From assembly GCA_028281445.1 (NCBI GenBank), contig JANQJW010000131.1, positions 46,313-110,312 on the forward strand: a DNA stretch of 64,000 nt. Reading direction: 5' to 3'. This DNA comes from Planctomycetota bacterium. Lineage in GTDB: Bacteria > Planctomycetota > PLA2 > JAEUHO01. Numbering within the stretch: position 1 is the first letter of the stretch; the number at the start of each line of letters is the position of its first letter. The position numbers and the translations under genes are program-made. Below the pieces are notes generated by a model, which was not told the DNA's origin, searched no databases, and was given only the letters and a program-made list of their open reading frames with translations. Shown in pieces: positions 26,295 to 35,222 of the stretch.

Positions 26295-27724
26295 CAGTTG
26301 CCCACCGTCAGGTCGTTGATCACCACGGACTCGGAGGACCGCGGCTTCACCACCACCTTGCGAACCGGGTGCGTCACGTCGCCCGGCGTGGGAAAGCTGT
26401 CGCCGTCTACGTCGGCAACAACCGTCAGGTAGTAGGTGCCTGGATGCAGATAGGTGAGCGTGAACTCGTCCTGCTTGCCACTGATCTCCGGGAAGAGCAG
26501 GATCGTGTTCGCGAGGTCCGCCTGCAGGTAGCCGTTCTCTGTCTTGAACATGCCACGCTTGTCGACGAGCGCTCTCTCCGAGAGGAGGATCAACAGCTTC
26601 TTGCCGCGCGTCGCGGCGTCGCGTTTCACCTTGACGTGGAGCTTGGCAACATGCGGCATCTGGTCGATCCGGTACGGGTCCTTGGCGAGGCGCGCAAGCT
26701 CGACGAGCGTCTTGCCCTTCTCCTGCCACATGTAGCTGGCCGACGTGACCGTGTGCTTCGGACCCCAGTCCGGTCTCGGTAGTCCCTTGGCGAAGTCGCG
26801 ATCCACGACGTTCTTGGGAAACCCCACCGCCTTGGCCGCTTCAGTAGCCAGCTCGCTGGGCCGACGACGCCCCTCGAAGCGCATGTGGAGTGTCGGCTCG
26901 CGAATTCCCATGCGGCTCGTGTGGGACTCCATCCGGACGCTACTACCGAAGAACGCAACGTCGATCGACATGATGCGCTTCCCGCCGTACGCGTCCACGA
27001 ACCGGTAGCGCTCCTCGCTTGCCACGTTCTCGACCCTGTCGAGCACGAGGTAACTGGTGCGGTAGATCCCGTTCAGGATGCCGCCGTTGCGCGCCATGAT
27101 CGTGCGAGTGCCGTTGAACCGCGTCACGAAGAAGGAAGTGAACAGGTTGCCCATCGTGCCGCCTTCGAAGATCCCGTGCACGTGGGAAGGCGCGATCGCG
27201 CGGTAGTCGAATGCGAACCAACCGTAGTTCTGCCCCATCAGCCACAGCGCGCCGACCCAGTGCCCCTGCATCTTCGCGAGGAAGCGGAATCCCTCTTTCG
27301 AGACATCGACAGGGACAATCGCCGGAGGCTTGAACGCCGCTGTAGGCGCTGCGCGACGAGCGGGTTTTCGCGTACCGGTGTTCACATAGCCTCCATCCGC
27401 CCACTTCTTGAACAGGCGCCGATGCTGGATGGGCAGCAATCCGGCGGGCGGCATCGGGTCCTTCGGGTCGTTGATCCGTTCGAGCAGCGCGCCGGTCTCC
27501 ACCTGCGCGCGCACGGCCTTGTAGCTATCGAGCGCGAAGCCCCCCTCGGGCTCGACGCCGGCGTGGCAGGTCGCGCAGTAGTTCTCGATCACGGGCCGGA
27601 TGTCGTGGGTGAACGACACCTCCTCGGCAATGGGCGCCGCGGGGGCAGGGCCATTGATCAAGGCGACAAGCGCCGCCACGCAGGCCGCGAAGAGCCCAAC
27701 TCGAGCGCATCTATTTATTGTCAT
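26294..27724 (-). CDS. Secreted mono-haem cytochrome c domain protein
   Basis: Exported protein of 476 residues with a signal peptide (about 1-32, ending APAAP). One c-type haem site CATCH (50-54) lies in a planctomycete-type cytochrome c segment (FTHDIRPVIENYCATCHAG, then MPPAG as a possible Met ligand). The remaining 370 residues are unlike known domains and contain a Gly/Phe-rich segment (GHWVGALWLMGQNYGWFAFD) and a C-terminal beta region. Possible role: periplasmic electron transfer or a haem-linked enzyme. ATG 27724 sits inside a TTGTC/GACAA palindrome and 7 bases after a -10 box, so the mRNA is probably leaderless. It heads a two-gene operon with TetR. Confidence 0.8.
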   Translation of the reverse strand: MTINRCARVGLFAACVAALVALINGPAPAAPIAEEVSFTHDIRPVIENYCATCHAGVEPEGGFALDSYKAVRAQVETGALLERINDPKDPMPPAGLLPIQHRRLFKKWADGGYVNTGTRKPARRAAPTAAFKPPAIVPVDVSKEGFRFLAKMQGHWVGALWLMGQNYGWFAFDYRAIAPSHVHGIFEGGTMGNLFTSFFVTRFNGTRTIMARNGGILNGIYRTSYLVLDRVENVASEERYRFVDAYGGKRIMSIDVAFFGSSVRMESHTSRMGIREPTLHMRFEGRRRPSELATEAAKAVGFPKNVVDRDFAKGLPRPDWGPKHTVTSASYMWQEKGKTLVELARLAKDPYRIDQMPHVAKLHVKVKRDAATRGKKLLILLSERALVDKRGMFKTENGYLQADLANTILLFPEISGKQDEFTLTYLHPGTYYLTVVADVDGDSFPTPGDVTHPVRKVVVKPRSSESVVINDLTVGN

Positions 27725-27759
27725 ATAAGACAATTTACATCCATCGAATAACTTGTCAA
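27718..27759 (-). promoter_or_regulatory. Promoter and palindromic operator of cytochrome-TetR operon
   Basis: On the minus strand TTGACA (27759 to 27754), a 16-base spacer and TAAATT (27737 to 27732) form a good sigma-70 promoter in a strikingly AT-rich patch. The inverted repeat TTGTC-N6-GACAA (27718-27733) overlaps the -10 box and the start codon. Binding there by the operon's TetR protein would block transcription (inference). Confidence 0.55.
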
Positions 27760-27807
27760 CTGTGAAAATCTAAGCCACCCCCCTCTCCGCGGGCGAGCAT
27801 CCCCCTC

Positions 27808-28410
27808 GTGAGCCACGTCTCCCTGCGACCGGCCGAGCGCTCGAGCACCGATGCCATGGCCTTCGCGCGTCATCTCGACACCGCCTCGGAGGGCATGATC
27901 CGGTTCCTTCTGGGCCGCAAGGCCCACGCCATCATCGAGCAGGCCTTCGCAAAGCCCGAGCACGAGCTGTCCTACGAGAACGTCGTGCTCGCCGAGTCGC
28001 GCCAGGAGATCGTGGGCATGGCCAGCGGCTTCCTCGGGAGCGAGCGCGGGCAAGGCAGCGAGCCGGTGCGCCGCGCCGCGGGCTGGCATGTACCGCGCCT
28101 CTACGCGGCTTCGCTACTCCTGATGGGACTCCTTCGGTTCATCGACCGGGTCCCACCGAACGACTTCTACCTCCAGGCCGTCGCGGTCGACGATGCCCAG
28201 CGGGGAAGCGGCATCGGCTCGCGCCTGCTCGATGCGATGGAGGACAGGGCGCGCGCACGCGGAGCGGAGCGCTTCGTCCTGGACGTCGCCGTCAAGAACA
28301 CAGGGGCGCGCCGGCTCTACGAACGGCGCGGCATGCGGGAAGTGGCTCGCTCCCCGCGGGTGCTCTTCATGCGAGACACGAACGTTGTTCGCATGGCCAA
28401 AGAGCTCTGA
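27808..28410 (+). CDS. GNAT family N-acetyltransferase
   Basis: GNAT acetyltransferase of 200 residues. The acetyl-CoA-binding core is clear: FYLQAVAVDDAQRGSGIGSRLLDAM, followed by FVLDVAVKNTGARRLYERRGM. A hydrophobic insert of about 30 residues (around 95-120, LLLMGLLRFIDRV) precedes the core and could contact membrane or substrate. The start is GTG 27808 without a clear ribosome site. It is divergent from the cytochrome operon and convergent with the VOC gene. Confidence 0.85.
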   Translation: MSHVSLRPAERSSTDAMAFARHLDTASEGMIRFLLGRKAHAIIEQAFAKPEHELSYENVVLAESRQEIVGMASGFLGSERGQGSEPVRRAAGWHVPRLYAASLLLMGLLRFIDRVPPNDFYLQAVAVDDAQRGSGIGSRLLDAMEDRARARGAERFVLDVAVKNTGARRLYERRGMREVARSPRVLFMRDTNVVRMAKEL

Positions 28411-28418
28411 GCCTGGCC

Positions 28419-28820
28419 TCACGCGCCGGCTTTCTCCTCGTAGATCATGATCAGGTTGCCGCACGTGTCATCGAGGGTGGCGAGGATCGAGGTGCCGGCA
28501 TCCATGGGCTCCCCCTTGAACTCGACGCCCAGTTCCTTGAGCCGCTCGTACTCGGCGCGGCAGTCCTCGACCTGGAACGCGGTCTGGGGGATGCCCTCCG
28601 CATAGAGCGCCTGCTTGTAGACCTTCGCCGCCGCATGCTCGCCGTTGGGCTCGAGCATGAGCGCCGCGCCATCAGGCTCGTCCGGAGAGACGACCGTGAG
28701 GAAGCGCGCGCCGTGCCCCATCGGGATGTCGTCCTTCTTCACGAAGCCGAGCTTCTCCGTATAGAAGCGCTGCGCGTGGTCCTGGTCGGTTACGGGAACG
28801 CTCTCGAGTCGAATGCGCAC
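28419..28820 (-). CDS. VOC (glyoxalase/dioxygenase-like) family protein
   Basis: Vicinal-oxygen-chelate fold protein of 133 residues. It shows paired beta-alpha-beta-beta-beta modules: VPVTDQDHAQRFYTEKLGF, then the second module from AFQVEDCRAEYERLKELGV to DTCGNLIMIYE, with the C-terminal acidic ligand in the last segment. The start is GTG 28820, fixed by a perfect ribosome site AAGGAGGTG. TACGAT about 35 bases upstream is a likely -10. Substrate unknown; glyoxalase-like or antibiotic-binding roles are common. Confidence 0.88.
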   Translation of the reverse strand: MRIRLESVPVTDQDHAQRFYTEKLGFVKKDDIPMGHGARFLTVVSPDEPDGAALMLEPNGEHAAAKVYKQALYAEGIPQTAFQVEDCRAEYERLKELGVEFKGEPMDAGTSILATLDDTCGNLIMIYEEKAGA

Positions 28821-28892
28821 GAATCCACCTCCTTCATCGTCGACGCCGAGGATCGTAGCGGAGTAGGCTTCGCGCCCGCAACGGAGGTACCC

Positions 28893-29963
28893 ATGCCCAA
28901 CGCTCGCCTGGCACTCGTAGCCATCATCTCGGCGCTGCTCCTCGGAGACGCCCGTCCCTCCGACGCCGGTGGCGTCGGGAACGGCCTCGCGGTCGCGGTG
29001 AGCGCGGACGGCAAGCAGCTCGTTGCCGGCAGCGCCAACACGCGTGCGCTCTACGAGCTCGACCCGGCGACGCTGAAGGTCAGGCGACGCGTCCATCTCG
29101 GGTGGCGCGTGCAGGCCATGGCGTTCGCCCCCGACGGCAAGACGATCCTCGTCGAGTGCACGAAGGCCTTTCACTGGGTCGACGCGAGCACGTTGAAGCC
29201 GAAGAAGACGCTGGAGAGCGGGGACAACCTGTCGATCGCCCATGCCGCCGGCCTGGTGGCCCTCAACGTGAAGAAGCGGCCGTACAGCATCAAGATCTTC
29301 GATGTGAATACGGGCGAAGAGAAGACCGCGATCGCCTACAACAGCAGGCAGTCCGTTGCCGGATTCGGCCTGAGTCCCGACGGCAAGCGCCTGGCACTCC
29401 TTCACAGCCGCACGGCCGACAAGAGCGAGAAGAAGGTGCCCTTCAAGGAGATCCCCGAGGAGCTCCGCAAGAAGCGCGGTCCCGAGCTCGAGGAGTTCAA
29501 GCTGCGCAACGACGGCTACACCTCGCAGTTCCTCGTCTACGACGTGGCGACCGGCAAGCCGACGCTCGACACCCGCATCTGGTACGGCACGTCGAACCTG
29601 GGCCATCTCGTGGCGTGGCACGGCGACACCGTTCATGTCGTGACCTACGACAACAAGTGCGTCAAGATCGACGCCAAGGGCGAAGCGACCTTCTTCGAGC
29701 TCGGCAACAGCTACAACTACGCGAAAGCGGCATCCGCAGACGGCAGCGTGCTGCTGAGCGGGGGCTTGCGCAACGGGTCGCGCACGGCGGCGGCTTCTCT
29801 CGAATCGACGGAGTTCTCGCTCGACAAGATCGTCGGCTTCCCCGAGTACTTCTTCGGCTTTTCCTTCGCGGCGGACGGTACCGGCTACGGCGGCACCACG
29901 GCGCATCGCGTCGTACGCATCAAATCGGATGGAACGGTGGAAGCGGCGACGCCGGTGTTCTAG
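28893..29963 (+). CDS. Secreted WD40-like beta-propeller protein
   Basis: Exported protein of 356 residues with a signal peptide (about 1-22). The body shows repeated propeller strands such as LAVAVSADGKQLVAGS, AMAFAPDGKTILVEC and GFGLSPDGKRLALLHS, the xxSPDGKxLA pattern of YncE/WD40-like propellers. A charged insert (about 170-195) interrupts the third or fourth blade. The ribosome site GGAGG is just before ATG 28893, and TAGGCT (28864-28869) may be the -10. Function unknown, probably periplasmic binding. Confidence 0.78.
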   Translation: MPNARLALVAIISALLLGDARPSDAGGVGNGLAVAVSADGKQLVAGSANTRALYELDPATLKVRRRVHLGWRVQAMAFAPDGKTILVECTKAFHWVDASTLKPKKTLESGDNLSIAHAAGLVALNVKKRPYSIKIFDVNTGEEKTAIAYNSRQSVAGFGLSPDGKRLALLHSRTADKSEKKVPFKEIPEELRKKRGPELEEFKLRNDGYTSQFLVYDVATGKPTLDTRIWYGTSNLGHLVAWHGDTVHVVTYDNKCVKIDAKGEATFFELGNSYNYAKAASADGSVLLSGGLRNGSRTAAASLESTEFSLDKIVGFPEYFFGFSFAADGTGYGGTTAHRVVRIKSDGTVEAATPVF

Positions 29964-29997
29964 GCGAGTACCCTTGGAGCGCGCCGGAGAGATACCC

Positions 29998-30264
29998 ATG
30001 GTCGACATCCGCGAGGCGGTCAAGACCGCCACCCAGTTCATGTGCGACATCTACGACGAGGCGGATCGCCCCAAGCTCGGCGTCGAGGAGGTCGAGCACG
30101 ATGCCGAGAACAAGCACTGGCTCGTGACCATCGGCATCGGCGGAGCCGAACCCGCCAGCACGATGTCGGTCGTCGAGGGCGCGGGCGTGGACCGGCACTA
30201 CAAGGTCATCCAGATCGACGCGGAGACCGGCGCCGTCGTCGCGATGAAGAACTCGCACGGCTAG
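29998..30264 (+). CDS. Small PepSY-like or GvpO-like hypothetical protein
   Basis: Protein of 88 residues with an alpha then beta layout and no signal peptide. The C-terminal strand HYKVIQIDAETGAVVAMKN resembles the end of PepSY-like and GvpO-like small proteins, but no firm family match can be made. It follows the propeller gene by 34 bases with ribosome site GGAGAG, and may be co-transcribed with it. Its stop TAG is directly followed by the reverse stop of the next, convergent gene (30265). Confidence 0.6.
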   Translation: MVDIREAVKTATQFMCDIYDEADRPKLGVEEVEHDAENKHWLVTIGIGGAEPASTMSVVEGAGVDRHYKVIQIDAETGAVVAMKNSHG

Positions 30265-31944
30265 CTAGCGCCCCGCGCCCGTTGCCTCCTCGATCACGCG
30301 ACGCTCGTAGGCCTTCGCGCGCTCCATCGTCTGCTTGGCGCCCTCGGACATCTCGATGCCCAGCTCGGCGGCGGCCGACTGCCATGCCTGGGGCCGGACG
30401 AAGACGAAGGTGACGAACTGCCCGCCATTGTCGAGCTTCAGGAAACGCTCGACAGTCCGGGCATCGCTCAGCGCACGGTCGATCACGTTCATCACTGCAT
30501 CGACGTCGTACCAGTCGCCCTGGTTCTTGGGATGAAAGCGGTAGAGGCGGCCGTCGTGCAGGAACTCGACCGTGTACGTGTACGCGTCGTAGTCCTCGGG
30601 GTCGCTCGGCGGTGTGGTCGTCTCGAGAACATGCGTAGGGCGGAACCGGCCCGCGCTGCCGTCGGCGTACTCGCGGATGAGCTCGTCGTGGTTGTTGGGG
30701 AACGTACCCGTCTCCATGTCGTAGGCAACGATGCGACCCGCGTTGTGAAGCACCTCCAGCGCGCGCCCCACGAGATCGAAACGCGACTCGGGATCCGGTA
30801 CGCTCGCGCTCGCCGCAACCGCGTCTTTGGCGTCCTCTTCGGACAGGACGCCGTGCTTCACGAGCACGTCGGCCGCCTCGCGTGCCGTCACACCGCGGCG
30901 CGCACGGGACTCGACCCGCGGCGCCTCCATCTTCAGCTCGGTTGCGAGTGCGAGCATCTTCGTGCGGTCGATCCCGCCCAGACGTTCCAACGCACTCGAC
31001 CGCACGGTCGGCGAGGCCGCTTCGCGGATGATGTGGTCGAGCGTCGCGGCTCCCGAGTCGTGTGCGGCGAGCAGATCCAGCGCGCTGAGCTGCCCGCCGG
31101 TGATGCCGCGCTGGTCGGGCGAGGCGAGGAGGTCCTCCACGATGGCGCCGCGCGCCTGGATCTCGAGCGCCGGTTCCTCGACGTGCCCCATCGCATCGAC
31201 GAGCTCGTCCAGGGCCGTGCTGCGGCCGAACATCGGCTTGCCACGGTCTTTCTCCAGGCGCGAGAGCAGCCGCCCCAGCGTCCGCGGCGACGGCTCGAGG
31301 CGAAACGCGACCGCGAGCAGGCGCTCGGGCGGCTCCTCGACCGCCGCGATGCGCTTCTCGATCGCATCTGCGGCGCCTTCGATCTTCCACTCCAGGGCGC
31401 GCGCGGCAGCCAAGGAAGCGCGCCACGGGTTCGGGTCGTTGATCGCCGCGAGGACCGCCGCGTCGTACGCCGGCGGGCGCGCCGCGCCGTCGGGCAGCAA
31501 GCGCTCGAGCTCGCTCAACAGCACGCCGACCGCGGCTTTGTCGGCTCGGAGGATGCGTGCCACGACGCGGGGGTCGGGCTGCACGTCGAGAAGGTCCAGG
31601 GCGACGATCGCGCGCAGCCGCTGCTCCCCCGACCGGGATGCGTCGTCGCGCAGCCGCGAGAGCGCGACGATCGCGTCGGCCTTGTTCGCTCCGAGGATGC
31701 GCATCGCGCGACTGTCATGCTCGGAGATCGCGCCGGGGTGCTCTAGCAGATGCGCGAGGTACTGCGCCTGTGCCTCACCGTGGCGCTTGCGCAGGTCCGC
31801 AATCTGCGCCGGCTCGGTGCTGATCACGAGGCCGGAGGTGGTCGTAAGCGTGCGGGACATCGCTGCCGGCGCGGGTTGCTTCTCATCCCCGCATGCAGCG
31901 AGTGCAAGAAGCGCAATCACGCATCCGACCTGTCGTCCACGCAT
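30265..31944 (-). CDS. HEAT-like repeat lipoprotein
   Basis: Lipoprotein of 559 residues with lipobox LALAAC (about 14-19) when started at ATG 31944. The first 380 residues are helical repeats of HEAT type (RAIVALDLLDVQPDPRVVARI; SSALERLGGIDRTKML). The C-terminal part from about 405 resembles type II secretion pseudopilin C-terminal domains: GTFPNNHDELIREYADGSAG, then YTVEFLHDGRLYRFHPKN. Such lipoproteins may act in envelope assembly; the role here is unknown. Confidence 0.7.
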   Translation of the reverse strand: MRGRQVGCVIALLALAACGDEKQPAPAAMSRTLTTTSGLVISTEPAQIADLRKRHGEAQAQYLAHLLEHPGAISEHDSRAMRILGANKADAIVALSRLRDDASRSGEQRLRAIVALDLLDVQPDPRVVARILRADKAAVGVLLSELERLLPDGAARPPAYDAAVLAAINDPNPWRASLAAARALEWKIEGAADAIEKRIAAVEEPPERLLAVAFRLEPSPRTLGRLLSRLEKDRGKPMFGRSTALDELVDAMGHVEEPALEIQARGAIVEDLLASPDQRGITGGQLSALDLLAAHDSGAATLDHIIREAASPTVRSSALERLGGIDRTKMLALATELKMEAPRVESRARRGVTAREAADVLVKHGVLSEEDAKDAVAASASVPDPESRFDLVGRALEVLHNAGRIVAYDMETGTFPNNHDELIREYADGSAGRFRPTHVLETTTPPSDPEDYDAYTYTVEFLHDGRLYRFHPKNQGDWYDVDAVMNVIDRALSDARTVERFLKLDNGGQFVTFVFVRPQAWQSAAAELGIEMSEGAKQTMERAKAYERRVIEEATGAGR

Positions 31945-32010
31945 GCTTGGTCCGGCTATCCGAGGTCTCCCGCACGATCTTGCCATACGCCACGGTCAGC
32001 GCGGCGGTTC

Positions 32011-33138
32011 TCAGTACTTCACGCTGCAGCCGTACGGCTTGCTCTTCTTGATAGCGATGGGACGGCGCGCTGCGATATCCGCCAGGGCGAGCGCTACATA
32101 GTTCCTTGCGCGCGCAACATCCCGCACGCTCATGCTGGGGATGCTGTCGATGCCGCCGGCGTACTCGATCGTGCCCTGCGGGCTGATGATGCGCATGTCC
32201 GGCGTCTTTGTCGCGCCGTAGCGACGTCCGACCTGTCCTTGCGGATCATGGAGGTAGGCCGACGGCGTGGCGCCCATCTGGTTGATGCGCGCATTGGCCT
32301 GCCCGGAAGACAGTGCCCCCTCCTTGCCGGGCGCCGAGGAACAGATCGACAGCCACACCATGCCCTGCTGCGCGCACTGCTGCTGCAGGCGCTGCATCAT
32401 CTTGTGGGAGAAGTGGTACTGCTTCTTGACGAAGGGACAGTCGTAGTTGACCCACTCGAGGATCACCCACTTGCCGCGGAAGTCGCTCAGGCGACGCGTA
32501 ACGCCCCCGCTGTCGACGAGCGCGAAGTCCGGCGCCTTGGGCCCCGTCGCGGCGACGCCGCTCGGCGCCGCGGCGTACGGGATCTCGCAGCCCTTGGCCG
32601 CCTTCTTCGCGAAAGGGATCGCGCGGCCGGTCGTCGCGGCGTTCAACACCATGTGCAGGTGCTCAACGGCCCCGGCGTAGACGACGGCGCCGCGCGGCCC
32701 GACGACACGCGCCTCGGGAGTCACGCGCACACCGAACGCCTTGCCCACCGTGCCCGCGGTGTCGAGCAGCGACGCGGTCGGCGTGGCGCCAAGTCTCGTG
32801 AGCGTCGCCTTGGCCTGCCCCGGCGTGCGATGCCCGTGCTTTCCGGCCGGGCTGCTGTTGACGTGGAGCCAGACCACGCCCTGGGCCATCGCGGCCCGTT
32901 GAAGCGCCTGCATCGAGCGCCGCGGCGGCGCATAGAGCTCGCTGACCGGCGCGCAGTCGAAGTTGACCCACTCGAGCACGACCCACTTGCCGCGGTAGTC
33001 CGACAAACGCCGCGTGGTGCCGTCGACGTCGCGGAGCGCGAAGTCGTGGTTGGTCGCGGCAGGATTCGCGCGGCTCTCTTCGAGCGCGCCTCCGAGAAGG
33101 ACGAACATCAGCAGGGCCGTGAATCGCGCGCGGGTCAT
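32011..33138 (-). CDS. Exported protein with two tandem thioredoxin-fold domains
   Basis: Exported protein of 375 residues with a signal peptide (about 1-24). Two AhpC/TSA-like thioredoxin folds lie in tandem (about 30-190 and 200-375). The second keeps the planctomycete-type redox site WVNYDCPFVKKQY (Cys234). The first has WVNFDCAPVSELY (Cys62) with Pro and Phe positions changed. Each repeat ends in a conserved GC motif (KGCEIPY, Cys184; YGCSVKY, Cys372) that could supply the resolving cysteine. It is divergent from an HxlR regulator, which probably controls it in response to redox stress (inference). Confidence 0.85.
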   Translation of the reverse strand: MTRARFTALLMFVLLGGALEESRANPAATNHDFALRDVDGTTRRLSDYRGKWVVLEWVNFDCAPVSELYAPPRRSMQALQRAAMAQGVVWLHVNSSPAGKHGHRTPGQAKATLTRLGATPTASLLDTAGTVGKAFGVRVTPEARVVGPRGAVVYAGAVEHLHMVLNAATTGRAIPFAKKAAKGCEIPYAAAPSGVAATGPKAPDFALVDSGGVTRRLSDFRGKWVILEWVNYDCPFVKKQYHFSHKMMQRLQQQCAQQGMVWLSICSSAPGKEGALSSGQANARINQMGATPSAYLHDPQGQVGRRYGATKTPDMRIISPQGTIEYAGGIDSIPSMSVRDVARARNYVALALADIAARRPIAIKKSKPYGCSVKY

Positions 33139-33194
33139 GTCGGGACTCCTCCGGAGGGGACTTGCCGTGGGTGGGTGTACCGCACGCCGAGCTA

Positions 33195-33222
33195 TTGACA
33201 AGTACCCACATTTTTGTAAGTA
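33195..33222. promoter_or_regulatory. AT-rich control region between thioredoxin-like gene and HxlR gene
   Basis: The 117-base gap holds an AT-rich core. TTGACA (33195-33200) could serve the HxlR gene, although no strong -10 follows at 17 bases (TAAGTA at 33217 is nearest). AAGTA occurs twice in direct orientation (33200-33204 and 33218-33222), 18 bases apart, on one helix face if near two turns. It is a candidate binding site for the HxlR protein. Confidence 0.4.
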
Positions 33223-33255
33223 ATGATAAATCGACACCGGACCGGGGTTTTCGCC

Positions 33256-33660
33256 ATGGCAAGGAAGTACTGCTGGAAGACCGGATGCGACGTCGAGGCG
33301 ACGCTCAGTGTCATCGGCGGCCGCTGGAAGCCGGTACTCGTCTGCCATCTGCTCGCCGGGCGCAAGCGCTTCGGTGCGCTGCGCCGACTCGTGCCGCACG
33401 CCACGGAGCGCATGATCACGCTCCAGCTCCGCGAGCTCGAGGCAGACGGTGTCGTGTCGCGAACCGTCTACGCGGAGGTGCCGCCACGCGTCGAGTACGA
33501 CGTCACGGAGTTCGGCCGCTCCCTGGAACCGATCCTCATCGTGATGCAGGACTGGGGCAGCGCGTTCAAGGAACGCATGCACGCGCTGGAGGCCGAGGAA
33601 GGCTACGACAGCACGGCACCGAGCACCGCGCCGACCTCCTCGTCGTCCAAGACGGGGTAG
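33256..33660 (+). CDS. HxlR family winged-helix regulator
   Basis: HxlR-type regulator of 134 residues from ATG 33256. It has the family hallmarks CDVEATLSVIGGRWKPVLVCHL with the N-terminal cysteine, RKRFGALRRLVPHATERMIT as recognition helix, and LRELEADGVVSRTVYAEVPPRVEY as wing. The conserved Cys in the ATGCxVE-like N-terminus is the redox- or quinone-sensing residue in several members. The C-terminus has a Ser/Thr-rich tail that overlaps the end of the opposite-strand DUF3303 remnant by 58 bases. Confidence 0.9.
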   Translation: MARKYCWKTGCDVEATLSVIGGRWKPVLVCHLLAGRKRFGALRRLVPHATERMITLQLRELEADGVVSRTVYAEVPPRVEYDVTEFGRSLEPILIVMQDWGSAFKERMHALEAEEGYDSTAPSTAPTSSSSKTG

Positions 33661-33880
33661 ATCTGCCAGTCGAGGCAATCGGACCACGGGACGTCCACTC
33701 CTGGAGGCTCGCCTGATCCTCCGTCTCGACGACCAGCCAGACGTTGCGCGAGGACGGATCGTGACAGCGCGAGAGCATCTTGATCGGCTCCGGCGGACTG
33801 GCGTGGTCGCCTGCGGCGAACCGCCCGCCGACTCCCTGCAATGTTGTCCGGTCCCAGTTGCCTATGAGCATGAAGCGCAT
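33603..33880 (-). pseudogene. Frameshifted DUF3303-like gene
   Basis: The reading frame from ATG 33880 begins MRFMLIGNWD and continues PEPIKMLSRCHDPSSRNVWLVVETED, typical of the small DUF3303 family, to about 33695. The matching C-terminal part (WSDCLDWQIYPVLDDEE) is in another frame and stops at 33603. One base appears to be missing near 33690. The gene is therefore broken, or the assembly has an indel. Its end overlaps the HxlR gene on the other strand. Confidence 0.6.
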
Positions 33881-33957
33881 CGCGTCTCCCGTCGTGATGA
33901 ACGGCCTCGCAAGCCGACGCCGTGGCGCGGGACGGTACAGAGAACGAGCAGCAGCCG

Positions 33958-34920
33958 TCAATGCTCCTTGGCAGACAAGGAAGGCACGATGACGAGCTTG
34001 CCGCGCGAGCGGCCGGCCCCGATGTGCCGCAACGCCTCGGGGACCTCGTCCAGCGTGTAGCGCCGGTCGATCGTGGCCCGAACCGTGCCGTCCGCGAGCA
34101 AGCGTGCGATCTCACCGAGATCGTCGACGTTGGGCTTCGCGGCGAGCATCTTGATGCGCGAGCCGCCGAGCAGCAGGGTCTTCAAGATGTAGCCGACCGA
34201 TCCACCGGCGGCCAGGTAGACACCTGCCGGCTTGAGCATCCGCTTCCATGTGCCAAGCGAGCGCACGCCGACGACGTCGAGGATGGCGTCGTAGCCGTTC
34301 CCCAGATCGGAATCCTCGCAGTCGATCACAGAGTCCGCGCCCAGCGCGCGCATGTGGTCGAGCTTCTCGCCCCGGTCGACAGCGGTCACGTCTACGCCGT
34401 ACGACTTCGCGAGCTGGATCGCGAACGACCCGGCGCCCCCACCGGCGCCGTTGAGGAGCAAGCGCTGTCCGGCCTCGACACCCGCCTTTCGCAGTCCCTG
34501 CAACGCGATGAAGCCGGCTTCGGGCACGCTCGCGGCGTCCTCGAACGAAACGCCGGCCGGTTTGGCAGCAATCGCCGCGTTCTCCGGCACGCGCATGCGC
34601 TCGGCGAACGCGCCGAGTCCGTCCATCAGCGTGTCGCCGAAGACCTCGTCGCCAACACGAAGCCGCTTGACCGCGGAACCGGCTGCGGTCACGACCCCGG
34701 CGAAGTTGTAGCCAAGCACCCGGTGCTTGGGCCGCCGCAGCCCGAAGCCGGATACGCGCACCCACGCCGGCGAGCCGTTGAGGATCTCCCAGTCGCCCTT
34801 CGCAACCGACGCCGCGCGCACATCGACGACGACCTCATCGTCGCGGGGTACGGGCTCCGGTAGCTCCTCGACCCGTAGCACCTCCGGGGCTCCGTACTCG
34901 TCGCGCACAACGGCCTTCAT
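33958..34920 (-). CDS. Medium-chain (zinc-independent) quinone-oxidoreductase-like dehydrogenase
   Basis: MDR family oxidoreductase of 320 residues. The GroES-like N-domain starts MKAVVRDEYGAPEVLRVEEL and holds VLGYNFAGVVTAAGSAVKRLRVGD; the nucleotide-binding motif is LLLNGAGGGAGSFAIQLAKS. The zinc ligands of alcohol dehydrogenases are absent, pointing to the NADPH quinone oxidoreductase branch. The start is ATG 34920 (the frame extends to 34965 without family similarity). It probably reduces quinones or enones in the cytosol. Confidence 0.9.
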   Translation of the reverse strand: MKAVVRDEYGAPEVLRVEELPEPVPRDDEVVVDVRAASVAKGDWEILNGSPAWVRVSGFGLRRPKHRVLGYNFAGVVTAAGSAVKRLRVGDEVFGDTLMDGLGAFAERMRVPENAAIAAKPAGVSFEDAASVPEAGFIALQGLRKAGVEAGQRLLLNGAGGGAGSFAIQLAKSYGVDVTAVDRGEKLDHMRALGADSVIDCEDSDLGNGYDAILDVVGVRSLGTWKRMLKPAGVYLAAGGSVGYILKTLLLGGSRIKMLAAKPNVDDLGEIARLLADGTVRATIDRRYTLDEVPEALRHIGAGRSRGKLVIVPSLSAKEH

Positions 34921-35222
34921 GTCGCGCGTTGTACTCGCGCGTTGCCGCAAAAAGTTCCAAAGCACTGCGTGTAGAGCGCGTAATCAGCGCGTCATATGCG
35001 CCATCTGCGGGGTCTTACGGCCCCGTTGCTCGTGGAGAAATCGGCATCGTCAACGCCCAGTCACGCGCGTGTTTTCCGCAGGTCACCGCCGACGAGAAAG
35101 ACGTCCATCTCGACACGTGCAAGTGGTACGGAGGAACACACGACAAGCGTAGGGCTTCGACGCTCGGGGAGGGAGCGTTGGAGAAAGACGCGAGACCATC
35201 GCGGAAGCAGAAGGAGCTCGAG
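34921..35222. other. 302-base gap, no gene seen
   Basis: Slightly less GC-rich than its surroundings. No open frame with protein-like composition, no tRNA and no clear repeat is visible. It should contain the promoters of the flanking divergent genes, but no convincing pair of boxes was found. Confidence 0.5.
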
